A stretch of 64,000 bases of DNA from Candidatus Nitrosopumilus sp. (lineage in GTDB: Archaea; Thermoproteota; Nitrososphaeria; Nitrososphaerales; Nitrosopumilaceae). The stretch lies in the NCBI GenBank assembly GCA_028343855.1, contig JAOLZN010000002.1, positions 39,502-103,501 on the forward strand, written 5' to 3'. The notes beneath the pieces are model-generated. The model worked only from the letters and a program-made list of their open reading frames with translations. It ran no database searches and was not told where the DNA came from. The translations under genes and the position numbers were made by a program. Shown one piece after another: positions 51,329 to 60,369 of the stretch (positions within the stretch are counted from its first letter, which is position 1; each line of letters starts with the position of its first letter).

Positions 51329-52771
51329 CTAGTATCCTCTTGCAAATATTGGAATTGATACACTTGGTTCTTTACAGTATACGCATTTTTTGGTATTGTC
51401 TTCACTGTTAAATGGTATGACTCTAATTTCTGCGCCTGTCTCTTCTTTTATTTTATCTTCACATTCCAGTTTTCCACACCATGGTGAATTGAAAAATCCT
51501 CCATCTTCAATTTTTTCTTTAAATTCTTCATAATCTGTGATATTTTTTGTATTATCTTTTGATTCTGATTTAGCTTTCTCCAACATTTCTATCTGTATTT
51601 CATCTAATATGTCTGGAATTTTTTCTATTTCGTTTAAATTTAATTTAATTTTTTCAAGATTATATCTTTTAGCAACTACCATACTTTGATTTTCTATATC
51701 TTTTGGTCCTATCTCTATTCTGAGAGGCACTCCTTTTAATTCCCAATCATTAAATTTGAATCCTGGTGATAATCCTTCTCTATTATCAACATGTACTCTT
51801 ATCGATTTTTGTTCTAAACTATCTAAAATTTCGTCTACTTTTGAAATAACTTTCTCCCCATCTTCTGCATTTTTATAAATTGGAACAACTACAACTTGCA
51901 TTGGTGCTACTTTAGGTGGTAGTACTAAGCCTTTATCATCGCCATGAGCCATGATCATGGCACCAATTAATCTCCATGACACTCCCCATGATGTTTGCCA
52001 TGCAAAATGTTCTACATTATCTTTATCTGCAAATTTTACTTCAAATGGCTTTGAGAAATTTTGTGCTAAGAAATGTGATGTACCCATTTGCAATGCTTTG
52101 CCATCTGGCATGATTGATTCCATTGTAGTTGTGTATTCTGCACCAACAAATTTTTCTTTTTCACTTTTCTTTCCTGTTATCACTGGAATAGCTAATTCCT
52201 CTTCAACTGTATTTTTATAAATTTCTAGAATTTTTAATACTTCCTTTTCAGCTTCTTCCTTTGTTGAATGCACTGTATGTCCTTCTTGCCATAAAAATTC
52301 AGACGTTCTTAGAAATGGTTTTGTTGCTTTGATTTCAGCTCTTAATGCTGTATTCCAAAAATTAATTTTTAATGGTAAATCTCTCCAACTTTGAATCCAT
52401 TTAGAGTATAGAGTGTATGCCAATGTCTCTGATGTCGGTCTTAATGCTAATCTATCACCTATCTCATTTGTTCCTGAATGAGTTACCCAAAATACTTCTG
52501 GGTTAAATCCTGCAAAATGTTTTTGCTCTTTTCCTAATAGGGATTCTGGAATTAAAATTGGTAAAAACCCATTTCTAATTCCATTACGTGCAAATTTTTT
52601 ATCAAACGTACTTCTTAGTGATTCCCAGATTGAATACCCGTCTGGTCTAAGTACAATTAATCCTTTAACTGGTGCGTAATCTGCAAGTTTAGCTTTGAGG
52701 ACTACTTGTGTATACCATTCACTGAAATCCTCTTTTTTTGAAACTGTAATACCTACGTCTTGTTTACCCAA
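51329..52771 (-). CDS. proS: Prolyl-tRNA synthetase (archaeal/eukaryotic type)
   Basis: A 480-residue class II synthetase. It has class II motifs (FLPILIPES, RPTSETLAYTLYSKWIQSWRDLP, LRTSEFLWQEGHT), an anticodon-binding domain (about 285-390) and the C-terminal zinc-like region seen in the archaeal type (CGKLECED, KKCVYCKEP, ending IFARGY with the C-terminal Tyr). The bacterial editing insertion is absent. It pairs with the tRNA-Pro(TGG) 35 kb away. It begins ATG 52771 and is followed on the minus strand by EgtB 47 bp later. Confidence 0.97.
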   Translation of the reverse strand: MGKQDVGITVSKKEDFSEWYTQVVLKAKLADYAPVKGLIVLRPDGYSIWESLRSTFDKKFARNGIRNGFLPILIPESLLGKEQKHFAGFNPEVFWVTHSGTNEIGDRLALRPTSETLAYTLYSKWIQSWRDLPLKINFWNTALRAEIKATKPFLRTSEFLWQEGHTVHSTKEEAEKEVLKILEIYKNTVEEELAIPVITGKKSEKEKFVGAEYTTTMESIMPDGKALQMGTSHFLAQNFSKPFEVKFADKDNVEHFAWQTSWGVSWRLIGAMIMAHGDDKGLVLPPKVAPMQVVVVPIYKNAEDGEKVISKVDEILDSLEQKSIRVHVDNREGLSPGFKFNDWELKGVPLRIEIGPKDIENQSMVVAKRYNLEKIKLNLNEIEKIPDILDEIQIEMLEKAKSESKDNTKNITDYEEFKEKIEDGGFFNSPWCGKLECEDKIKEETGAEIRVIPFNSEDNTKKCVYCKEPSVSIPIFARGY

Positions 52772-52832
52772 CCTAAAGTTTTAAGAATTAATTTAATTAA
52801 TGAGCCTTTCGTGATGAACTAAAATTATGCCG

Positions 52833-53123
52833 TTATTTGATTGGGTCGCCTTTGCAGAAGACTTCTCCCATAACTCTGCTTTGAAAATTAGGGCATATGA
52901 AACATTGTACAAATTGAATATCTTCTTTTAACACAGGACATTCTACGTATTCTTGTTTCATTCTTTTCAACATTTTTGGACTGACTCCTTTGAGTTTTAA
53001 TTTACCTTTATCGTCCATCATTCCTGATTCTTTTAATTGTGCCTTTAATGCATCTGGAAATTTTACTTTATCTTCAGTTGATAAGATCTTTACATCATAT
53101 TTTCGTTCAAGTTCGTCTGCCAT
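52833..53123 (-). CDS. Conserved small hypothetical protein with cysteine cluster
   Basis: A 96-residue soluble protein starting MADELERKYDVKIL. The C-terminal half has four cysteines (EYVECPVLKED, VQCFICPNF, EVFCKG), which could bind zinc or an Fe-S cluster. The start is ATG 53123. No named domain known to me. It precedes proS by 61 bp on the same strand. Confidence 0.55.
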   Translation of the reverse strand: MADELERKYDVKILSTEDKVKFPDALKAQLKESGMMDDKGKLKLKGVSPKMLKRMKQEYVECPVLKEDIQFVQCFICPNFQSRVMGEVFCKGDPIK

Positions 53124-53275
53124 GATATGTTTAGTATGTTACGCGATTTATTATTAGAGTTTTTGCATTATTTTTTTTAAACTTTAATATCATGAATGAA
53201 GAAATGAAATAAATTCAGAACTATTTCGACACTACTTTAATATTATTAGAATTTTTTTCTCTGATCAGAAATCTA

Positions 53276-53920
53276 TTGTTGGTAATCTTTGACGTCGAAG
53301 GTGTTTTGTTGGATGAAGAGTATCTCCCAATTCTTGCAGAAAAATTAAACAAGGAAGATGAGATATGGGAAATAACAAAACAAGGTATTCAAGGAAAAAT
53401 TAATTGGGAGGAGGGACTTCGAACTAGAGTTGCGGCACTAAAAGGTTTAGATAAAAAAGTATGTCAAGAAGTTGCAGATAATTTACCTATAATGACTGGT
53501 GCAAAAGAAGCATGTCGAGTCTTAAAAGCTGCTGGTTGGAAAATAATGGCTGTCTCTGGTGGATTTACATTAATGATGGACAGATTACAAAAAGAATTGG
53601 GTTTGGATTATGTATTTTGTAATGATTTAATCTTTAAAGATGGTAAATTGGATGGTGTCACAATTAATGTGGACTCTGATAAATCAAAATCTGCTAAAAT
53701 AAAAATTGCTGAATGGGATGAAAAAAAGGAAAATATTGTTTGTGTTGTTGATGGTGCTAATGATATTAAATTATTTGATGTTTCTGGATTGGGAATTGCA
53801 TACCGTGCTCAGGACTTGGTTAAGGATTTAGCAACTACTACATTAGAGGAAAAAGATCTATCCAAAATTATTGATATTATAAACAAACATTTCAAATTAC
53901 AATTACAGACTAGTGTCTAA
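53276..53920 (+). CDS. HAD-superfamily phosphatase, SerB-like
   Basis: A 214-residue phosphoserine-phosphatase-like HAD protein. Motif I is VIFDVEGVLLDE: the catalytic Asp is followed by Val and Glu, where the usual family has a second Asp (DxDxT). Motif II MAVSGGF, motif III lysine SAKIKIAEW and motif IV VVDGANDIKLFDV are in order. It should act as phosphatase for a small phosphomonoester; phosphoserine is a guess. TTG start at 53276. It lies 25 bp from cofE on the same strand. Confidence 0.78.
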   Translation: MLVIFDVEGVLLDEEYLPILAEKLNKEDEIWEITKQGIQGKINWEEGLRTRVAALKGLDKKVCQEVADNLPIMTGAKEACRVLKAAGWKIMAVSGGFTLMMDRLQKELGLDYVFCNDLIFKDGKLDGVTINVDSDKSKSAKIKIAEWDEKKENIVCVVDGANDIKLFDVSGLGIAYRAQDLVKDLATTTLEEKDLSKIIDIINKHFKLQLQTSV

Positions 53921-53945
53921 ACAATTTTTTACTTCCATGCTGTAG

Positions 53946-54680
53946 GTGTTGTACTTGCAAATATTTCCAATCCCTATTGAGAAAGAAATTACTCTTGGCG
54001 ATGATTTATCTGAACTCATAGTAAATGCTGCTAATCTTGAGGATGGCGATATTCTTGTTGTTGCTCAAAAAATTATTTCTAAACAAGAAGGACGACTTGT
54101 AAAACTATCTACTCTTAAACCCTCATTATTAGCTGAAGGAATCAGTTCTCAATATAACAAGGATCCTCGCATTATTGAATTAATTTTATCTGAATCAAAA
54201 AGAATAGTTCGTATGAAAAATGGTTTGATTATTGTTGAAACTAATCATGGATTTATTTGTGCAAATGCTGGTATTGATGAAAGTAATGTTGTTAATGGAT
54301 TTGCAACACTGTTACCGTTAAATTCTGATAAATCTGCTAAATTAATCCGAAGTCAAATTTTTAATAAAACTGGAAAAAAAATTGCTGTAATTATTTCTGA
54401 TACTTTTGGTAGGCCTTTTAGAATGGGCCAAACCAATTGTGCAATTGGGGTTTCTGGATTAAATCCTATTTTGGATTACTCTGGTACGGTTGACTCTTTT
54501 GATCGAATTCTACGTGTTACTGCAATAGCAATTGCCGATGAACTTTCTGCTGCTGCTGAACTAGTAATGGAAAAAACAAAAAAATGTCCTGTATCTCTAA
54601 TACGAAATTATTCTTATAATTTTGAAGAAAATTCTGTAGATGAATTAATTCGCCCTGAAAATGAAGATCTTTTTAAATAA
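53946..54680 (+). CDS. cofE: Coenzyme F420-0:L-glutamate ligase (CofE)
   Basis: A 244-residue CofE. It adds the first glutamates to F420-0 with GTP. Family marks are FPIPIEKEITLGDDLSELI, GDILVVAQKIISKQEG, NHGFICANAGIDESNV, IISDTFGRPFRMGQTNCAIG and the C-terminal RVTAIAIADELSAAAELVM. The start is GTG at 53946, 25 bp after the HAD gene. With cofG, cofH, cofC and cofD in the same window the whole F420 path from FO to gamma-glutamyl F420 is present. Confidence 0.95.
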   Translation: MLYLQIFPIPIEKEITLGDDLSELIVNAANLEDGDILVVAQKIISKQEGRLVKLSTLKPSLLAEGISSQYNKDPRIIELILSESKRIVRMKNGLIIVETNHGFICANAGIDESNVVNGFATLLPLNSDKSAKLIRSQIFNKTGKKIAVIISDTFGRPFRMGQTNCAIGVSGLNPILDYSGTVDSFDRILRVTAIAIADELSAAAELVMEKTKKCPVSLIRNYSYNFEENSVDELIRPENEDLFK

Positions 54681-54766
54681 TTTTTTTAAAATATTCTTTA
54701 TACTATAATGATTATTTGTTAATTAGACTTTAATATGACAAATCATTCTTTATGAATTAGATAATT

Positions 54767-55003
54767 ATGTCTGAATCAAATGAAAAAAAATTGGATGCAA
54801 CTGGATTATTTTGTCCTGAACCTGTATTTAGAACTAAAATTGAACTAGAACGAATGCAGGTAGGCGAAATTATTAGCGTATCTGCAGACGATCCTGATGC
54901 TGAAGAAGATATTTCTCGATGGGTTACTCGAAATGGTCATGAGTTGTTGAACTTAACTAAAGATGGTTCCGTTACAACACTTCAAATTAAAAAATTGAAA
55001 TGA
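54767..55003 (+). CDS. tusA: TusA-family sulfurtransferase
   Basis: A 78-residue TusA/SirA-like protein: LDATGLFCPEPVFRTKIELERM with the active Cys in CPEP, followed by GEIISVSADDPDAEEDISRWV. TusA proteins carry persulfide sulfur between enzymes. Genes for thioredoxin reductase, Thi4, a siroheme reductase and a rhodanese follow within 6 kb, so a sulfur-trafficking role is plausible. ATG 54767. Confidence 0.93.
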   Translation: MSESNEKKLDATGLFCPEPVFRTKIELERMQVGEIISVSADDPDAEEDISRWVTRNGHELLNLTKDGSVTTLQIKKLK

Positions 55004-55008
55004 TTTAA

Positions 55009-55482
55009 CTATTCTAGTAATTTCTTAATTTCTTTATCATAAAATTTTCTAAAATTTAAATTCATATTTTTTTCGTTCTCTAAACATTTGGTACTTGCTT
55101 CTAAAATATTCTCTTTAATTTTTTTACTCCATTGACTTTGTTGTTTATCTTTTGAATTTATTATTGATGGATTTTCTTCAATTTGATGCATTAGATTGAT
55201 TAATTCTGTACCTAATTGGTGAAATTTACTAGTTTGTAGTAGGAACATTTGGGCTTCTTCTTTATTGATTAAATTCATCATTTTTTGCACTTGGGAGTAG
55301 TATTCCAAAGATGTTTCGTTATATTTTTCTAAATTTTTGATTTTTACCTGCCAATATTCTTTTGAAACTTTTTCTTCAATTTTATAACTAAATTGATTTT
55401 TTGCTAATCTTGAACCTAATTCTGTTAATTTATGACTCTGTTCTTGTATTCTTTTTTTAATATCTTCAGATTCTTGATTCAT
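55009..55482 (-). CDS. Coiled-coil hypothetical protein
   Basis: A 157-residue highly charged, probably helical protein with heptad-like patterns almost end to end (EDIKKRIQEQSHKLTEL..., EENPSIINSKDKQ..., LNFRKFYDKEIKKLLE). It has one Cys (TKCLEN) and no membrane helix. No family known. It lies 21 bp downstream of a small zinc-ribbon gene, so the two may be co-expressed. Confidence 0.5.
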   Translation of the reverse strand: MNQESEDIKKRIQEQSHKLTELGSRLAKNQFSYKIEEKVSKEYWQVKIKNLEKYNETSLEYYSQVQKMMNLINKEEAQMFLLQTSKFHQLGTELINLMHQIEENPSIINSKDKQQSQWSKKIKENILEASTKCLENEKNMNLNFRKFYDKEIKKLLE

Positions 55483-55503
55483 ATCTCTTTGTATGTATTC
55501 GTA

Positions 55504-55737
55504 TTAAAGAACTTGGTCTTTTTGACTGTTCCATGCATCATCTACTTCTTTTGAATATTCTGTAATACAGTTTTCACAAAATGAATCCCATTCACTTATT
55601 TCTAATTTATTAAAAAATTTTAATATCCATTGGTATTTGGGTTGCTCTTTGTATTGAAATTGTTGAATTGTGTAAATTTCTTTTTGATAAAATTTATTCA
55701 AACACTTTTTACATTGTGCGTTTTTATTTGTCTGCAT
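55504..55737 (-). CDS. Small zinc-ribbon protein overlapping trxB
   Basis: A 77-residue protein with two CX2C pairs (AQCKKCLNK and FCENCITEY), spaced about 45 residues, and Trp/Lys-rich linker. Its ATG (55737) lies 14 bp inside the end of trxB on the same strand, so translation is coupled to trxB. No family name; a zinc-binding regulator or adaptor is the likely type. Confidence 0.55.
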   Translation of the reverse strand: MQTNKNAQCKKCLNKFYQKEIYTIQQFQYKEQPKYQWILKFFNKLEISEWDSFCENCITEYSKEVDDAWNSQKDQVL

Positions 55738-56722
55738 TTTCTGTAAGGAATTTGTCTACATCAATTGCTGCCATACATCCAAATCCTGCAGCAGTAATTG
55801 CTTGTCTGTAACTTCTGTCATGTACATCACCTGCTGCAAAAACTCCTTCCATATTTGTATGAGTTTTATTTTTTAAAACGATATATCCTTCATCATCTAA
55901 ATCTATTTGACTTTTGAATAATTGTGTATTTGGCATATGGCCAATTGCAACAAATAATCCTCCTACATCAATTGTTTTTTCTTCGTTTGTTTTTAGATTT
56001 TTTAATACTGCTTGCTGCATTTTTTGATCTCCTTTAACTTCTATTACTTCAGAATCCCAATGAAATTCTATTTTTTCATTATTTAGTGCTCTTTCTTGCA
56101 TTACTTTACTTGCTCGTAATTCATCTCTCCTATGTACTACATGTACTCTGGTTGCAAATTTTGTTAGAAATGTTGCTTCCTCAATTGCAGAATCTCCTCC
56201 ACCTACAACAATTAATTCTAAGTTTCTAAAGAACGGACCATCACACGTAGCACAATATGAAACTCCTTTTCCTGAAAATTCTTCTTCTCCTGTAATTCCC
56301 ATTTTTTTTGGATTTGCACCTGTTGCAATTATCACTGCACGTCCTTCATATTCTTCAGAGCCTGTCAAAACTTTGTATGGTGCACGTCGAAAATCAACAT
56401 CTACTGCGACATCGTCAATAATTGTAGTACCCATTCTTTGAGATTGTTTTCTCATATCTATCATCAGGTCTGGACCCATAATTCCATTTTCAAAACCTGG
56501 ATAATTTTCAACTTCTGTGGTATTAACTAATTGTCCTCCTGGTAATATTCCTGATAAAATTAATGTGTCATAACCTGCCCTTGAACAATAAATTCCTGCA
56601 GTATATCCTGATGGACCTGCTCCGATAATAATTACGTCGAATTTTGTTTTCTTTTTATCTGGAATTTTTGGACCATCATTATTAGTTTCTAAAACTGCTG
56701 CTCCTGCATCTGCTGCCATCAT
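55724..56722 (-). CDS. trxB: Thioredoxin reductase
   Basis: A 332-residue FAD/NAD(P)H enzyme: IIIGAGPSGYTAGIYCSRAG (FAD site), redox pair in SYCATCDGPFF, LIVVGGGDSAIEEATFL (NADPH site) and GLFVAIGHMPNT, VFAAGDVHDRSYRQAITAAGFG. It reduces thioredoxin-type proteins. A 30-residue extra N-terminus (MMAADAGAAVLETNNDGPK) precedes the FAD domain and is low-complexity. A zinc-ribbon gene overlaps its 3' end. Confidence 0.95.
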   Translation of the reverse strand: MMAADAGAAVLETNNDGPKIPDKKKTKFDVIIIGAGPSGYTAGIYCSRAGYDTLILSGILPGGQLVNTTEVENYPGFENGIMGPDLMIDMRKQSQRMGTTIIDDVAVDVDFRRAPYKVLTGSEEYEGRAVIIATGANPKKMGITGEEEFSGKGVSYCATCDGPFFRNLELIVVGGGDSAIEEATFLTKFATRVHVVHRRDELRASKVMQERALNNEKIEFHWDSEVIEVKGDQKMQQAVLKNLKTNEEKTIDVGGLFVAIGHMPNTQLFKSQIDLDDEGYIVLKNKTHTNMEGVFAAGDVHDRSYRQAITAAGFGCMAAIDVDKFLTENADK

Positions 56723-56767
56723 AGTGTCTAACGTCTTTATTTCAATAATTTAAGTCAATATCTCATT

Positions 56768-57544
56768 CTAAAGAATATTATTTTTCATTTTAGATAGAAT
56801 TTCCTTATGCTTTTCACATATTTTTTTATTTTTTATCTGTGAGATGAATAGATCTTTTTGCCAATGTGCATTAAATAATCTACATTGAACATCATCACAA
56901 AAAGCATCTCCTGTTTCATTGTAAAATATCGCTTGTAATAGACATCCTTCAGCTATTTCTTGTAATCTGGGATCATGATATTCTAAGAATTCTCCTTTGT
57001 ATTTTTTCTTTATTTCTTCTATCGGTTTTTTAGATATATTTGTCATTATGTCCATGTAGTATTGTTTGGGTTTTGCTGGGGCTTCTATGATCCCTGTGGT
57101 TGAAATTATTGTTGGATTTGAACCTGTCCACATTCTTGCATGATATCTGAAATCATTTTCATCAAATGTACATGTTAATTTATTTGTAAAAATTATGTGT
57201 AATGTATTTTGTTCATGTTCAGAATTTGGAATTAATTCCCTTACAATTTCATTTAATTCGATTCCGTCATACAATGTCATTTCCTCTCTATTTGACATAT
57301 CTCGATTCTCTAATTCTATCGAAATTTCTTCTATTGTTGGAATGTGTTTTTGAAATGATTTTTTTAAATTAAAAATTCTAGTTTTGGCAATTTTTACTGC
57401 TGCATTTTTTTCTAATTTATTAAAAATATTGTCTCTTACTTCAATTTGAATTTCAAATATTCTAAAAATGAATTCTTTGATTTTTTCTAGATTAATTTCT
57501 GGAACTGATTGTTCTTTGTATATTATTATCTTGGAAATTTTCAC
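56768..57544 (-). CDS. Hypothetical protein, possibly DUF6775-type putative metallopeptidase
   Basis: A 258-residue soluble protein beginning MKISKIIIYKEQSVPEINLE. It has no membrane helix. The C-terminal half includes EYHDPRLQEIAEGCLLQAIFYNETGDAFCDD with CRLFNAHWQKD, and cysteines/histidines (CEKH) near the end that could hold a metal. I think it is of the DUF6775-like archaeal set, but that is weak recollection. It lies 46 bp upstream of trxB and just after Thi4 on the same strand. Confidence 0.45.
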   Translation of the reverse strand: MKISKIIIYKEQSVPEINLEKIKEFIFRIFEIQIEVRDNIFNKLEKNAAVKIAKTRIFNLKKSFQKHIPTIEEISIELENRDMSNREEMTLYDGIELNEIVRELIPNSEHEQNTLHIIFTNKLTCTFDENDFRYHARMWTGSNPTIISTTGIIEAPAKPKQYYMDIMTNISKKPIEEIKKKYKGEFLEYHDPRLQEIAEGCLLQAIFYNETGDAFCDDVQCRLFNAHWQKDLFISQIKNKKICEKHKEILSKMKNNIL

Positions 57545-57569
57545 TATGATTGTAATGTTTGGTAATTGT

Positions 57570-58388
57570 TTATCTTTCTAACTCTTTAATTTTTTCAGCT
57601 GCGATTTCTGCTGCTCTTTTACCTGAATATAACATTGAACCAAATGTTGGACCCATTCTTGCTAATCCATGAGTTTCAGTGACTGACATTCCTGCTGCAA
57701 TAAGTCCTGGATAAACTTCACCAGTTTTATGAACAACATGTTCTTCTCCGTCATTAACATACATTGGTTCCATTCCTTTCCATTCTGCAAGTCCTCTATC
57801 TACTAATCTTTTTACCCCAACAGAATCATGTCCTGATGCGTCTATGATTATTTTAGCTTCAAATGCAACTGGATCTACACATGTGATGTTTCGTGGTAAT
57901 GCTGATACTGGCATCCAGTTGACAACAATACCTGCAACTCTACCATTTTTTAATACTAGATCATCGAATTTTGTTAATTGAAGGAATTTAACTCCTGCAT
58001 CACATGCACCTGCAATTAATTTTGATACTGCGTGTGGTCCTGGTGTTAAGTATAAACCGTCTTGAACTTTTTTGTATGGAACTCCTAACTCGTCCCATAT
58101 TTTTTGAGCAGGCTCTCTTACTGTAACTGGATTCATCATGTATCCTCCTAACCAATAACCTCCTCCTAGATAGTTATTTTGTTCAATGACTAAAACTTTG
58201 TAACCTAAATTTGATAATTCTCTACTAGCAGTTAATCCTGCAGGACCTGCACCAATTATAATCACGTCTGACTCTGCTCTGTCAATTAATACATCATGAA
58301 ATTCATTTGCAATTGCACGTGTAATTTCAACTTCTCGTACATCTGTGAATATTTTTGAAGATTGTTCTGCTACTGTTGCCTCTTGCAT
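57570..58388 (-). CDS. thi4: Thiazole synthase Thi4 (ADP-thiazole synthase)
   Basis: A 272-residue enzyme of the Thi4 family, which builds the thiamine thiazole from NAD, glycine and sulfur. It has VIIIGAGPAGLTASRELSNL (NAD-binding), GGGYWLGGYMMNPVTVREPA, the loop ITCVDPVAFEAK, DASGHDSVGVKRL and GEVYPGLIAAGMSVTETHGLARMGP. The residue before VDP in the loop is Cys170; in methanogen Thi4 this position is His, while in yeast-type and haloarchaeal enzymes it is Cys that supplies the sulfur. So the Cys-type (single-turnover) mechanism is possible here. Divergent from the siroheme reductase gene. Confidence 0.92.
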   Translation of the reverse strand: MQEATVAEQSSKIFTDVREVEITRAIANEFHDVLIDRAESDVIIIGAGPAGLTASRELSNLGYKVLVIEQNNYLGGGYWLGGYMMNPVTVREPAQKIWDELGVPYKKVQDGLYLTPGPHAVSKLIAGACDAGVKFLQLTKFDDLVLKNGRVAGIVVNWMPVSALPRNITCVDPVAFEAKIIIDASGHDSVGVKRLVDRGLAEWKGMEPMYVNDGEEHVVHKTGEVYPGLIAAGMSVTETHGLARMGPTFGSMLYSGKRAAEIAAEKIKELER

Positions 58389-58545
58389 GTTGATATTTTA
58401 TTATATTATCCATTAATACTTTCGCACATTAAGAAATTAGGTGCTACTAAGCCTTGATTTTAATTAATAAAGAGGAAAATTTTGTTTGTTTCTTAAAATT
58501 TTGTACTAAAACATCCCTATATCAAAAATTTATAACCAAACTAAA

Positions 58546-60369
58546 TTGAATTTTAGTATATTGACTATTTCCAATTTGACTCAATCTTCAACTGATATTG
58601 CTACTCCTAAAATTAATTGGGCTAGAGTTGAGGAAGCTGATAATTTTGCTGAAACTGTGAAATTATATCGTCAAGGCAAATATGATGAAGCTAGTTTTAG
58701 AAGATTCAGACTTCAACATGGTGCATATGGTACTAGGATGACTAGTGATTATGCGATGGTTCGTGTTAAACTACCTGCTGGTGAAATTTATCCTAAGCAA
58801 TTTGAAAAATTATCTCAACTCAGTGAACAATACTCTATTGGTAGTGCTCATTTCTCAACACGTGAAAATATTCAACTACATTGGGTAATTCTTGAAGATG
58901 TTTCCGAAATATTTAGATCTCTTGCTGAAGTTGGTTTAACTTCCAGAGAAGCATGTGGTAATTCTGTAAGAAATGTAATGTGCAGTCCGTTATCTGGAGT
59001 TTGTTGTGATGAGAAATTTGATTCAACTCCATATGCTCTTGCAACTGCAAAATTCTTTTTGAGAAATCCTATGGCACAAAGTCTTCCACGTAAATTTAAA
59101 TTTAATTTTACTTGTTGTGAAAAACATGGAATGGTAAGAATGGTTGATGTTGGATTGGTTCCTGAAATTCAACAAATTAATGGTAGTGAACAAAAAGGTT
59201 TCAAAATCTTTCTTGGTGGTGGATTGGGTAACAGATCCTTTGTTGGACACCAACTAGAAGATTTTACCCCTGAAGAAGATTTACTTTATACTTCCATTGC
59301 TGTAATGCGAATTTTTGATAGATTAGGAGATCGAAAAAATCTTGCAAGAAATAGAATGCGTTATCTTGTTAATGATATGGGTTGGGAGAAATTCCAAAAC
59401 CTTGTATTCAAAGAACGTGCAATTGTTAGAGCAACTCAATCTGTGATTACTAGATTAAAAGTTGACACAACTCCTAATAAAATTAAAAGACCACTAAAAA
59501 TTAGTGATGAAACTGGCAGTTCTGCACCTGATGGTTATGCACGATGGCTAAAAACAAATACCATTAAACAAAAACAATCTGATTATCGTTCTGTATTCAT
59601 TACACTAGAAGCTGGTGATGTTACTTCTAACCAATTAAATGCATTAGCTACTTTGATCCGTGAATTCTCTTCAGAAGGGATAGCTCGTTCTGGATTTGTT
59701 CAAAACGTTGCTTTAAGATATGTTCATGAAGATGATTTAATTTCATTATACTCAAAACTTCTTCAATCTGGATTGGCAAAATCCGGTGCATTAACTATGA
59801 CTACTCCTGTGGGATGTTCTGGAACTACTTCTTGCAATTTGGCACTAACTAATTCTCACAGATTAGCAAAAGAAATTCAAAGAAAATTCCTTGAACTACA
59901 TCTTGATGAGGATGATGATTTGACTGATTCTTCAATTAAGATTAGTGGATGCCCTAATTCTTGTGGACAGCATGGAATTGCAACAATTGGTTTCTTTGGT
60001 GGTGGAGGTCGTCTTGGGAAAGACATGTATGCAAATTATCAAATGTCTTTAGGTGGTCGTTATGATGGTGAAACTACATTGGGTCAAACTTGTGTTAGAG
60101 TTCCTGCCAAGCGAGTAATACCTGTCATTTTAAAAATTATTGAATTGTTTAAAGAAAATAAAAAACCTGATGACACTTTAAAATCTTGGATTCACAGAAT
60201 TGTAAATGACAGTGAGGATTCTGCTATTAAATCCATTAATGATATTAAAAAAATCTTGGAACCTCTAATTGTTCCACCAACTAAAGATGATGATCCTGAT
60301 TTCTATTTGGATTACGGTAGCGATACTAGTTATCACACTAAAACTGGTAAGGGTGAATGTGCTGCTTGA
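58546..60369 (+). CDS. Ferredoxin-type sulfite/nitrite reductase (siroheme, 4Fe-4S)
   Basis: A 607-residue assimilatory siroheme protein. It has two ferredoxin-like half-domains (STRENIQLHW and later REFSSEGIA) and the 4Fe-4S/siroheme cysteines: PVGCSGTTSCNLA (Cys424, Cys430; CX5C) and ISGCPNSCGQHGIA (Cys469, Cys473; CX3C). Such enzymes reduce sulfite to sulfide or nitrite to ammonia with six electrons. TTG start at 58546. Next to Thi4, rhodanese and TusA, a sulfite reductase role is favoured; in an ammonia oxidiser nitrite is abundant, so nitrite reductase cannot be excluded. It overlaps the rhodanese start by 13 bp. Confidence 0.9.
   Translation: MNFSILTISNLTQSSTDIATPKINWARVEEADNFAETVKLYRQGKYDEASFRRFRLQHGAYGTRMTSDYAMVRVKLPAGEIYPKQFEKLSQLSEQYSIGSAHFSTRENIQLHWVILEDVSEIFRSLAEVGLTSREACGNSVRNVMCSPLSGVCCDEKFDSTPYALATAKFFLRNPMAQSLPRKFKFNFTCCEKHGMVRMVDVGLVPEIQQINGSEQKGFKIFLGGGLGNRSFVGHQLEDFTPEEDLLYTSIAVMRIFDRLGDRKNLARNRMRYLVNDMGWEKFQNLVFKERAIVRATQSVITRLKVDTTPNKIKRPLKISDETGSSAPDGYARWLKTNTIKQKQSDYRSVFITLEAGDVTSNQLNALATLIREFSSEGIARSGFVQNVALRYVHEDDLISLYSKLLQSGLAKSGALTMTTPVGCSGTTSCNLALTNSHRLAKEIQRKFLELHLDEDDDLTDSSIKISGCPNSCGQHGIATIGFFGGGGRLGKDMYANYQMSLGGRYDGETTLGQTCVRVPAKRVIPVILKIIELFKENKKPDDTLKSWIHRIVNDSEDSAIKSINDIKKILEPLIVPPTKDDDPDFYLDYGSDTSYHTKTGKGECAA

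Noticed and set aside
58389-58545. TPP riboswitch upstream of thi4
   Set aside because: No CTGAGA or matching downstream core was seen in the 157-bp gap.
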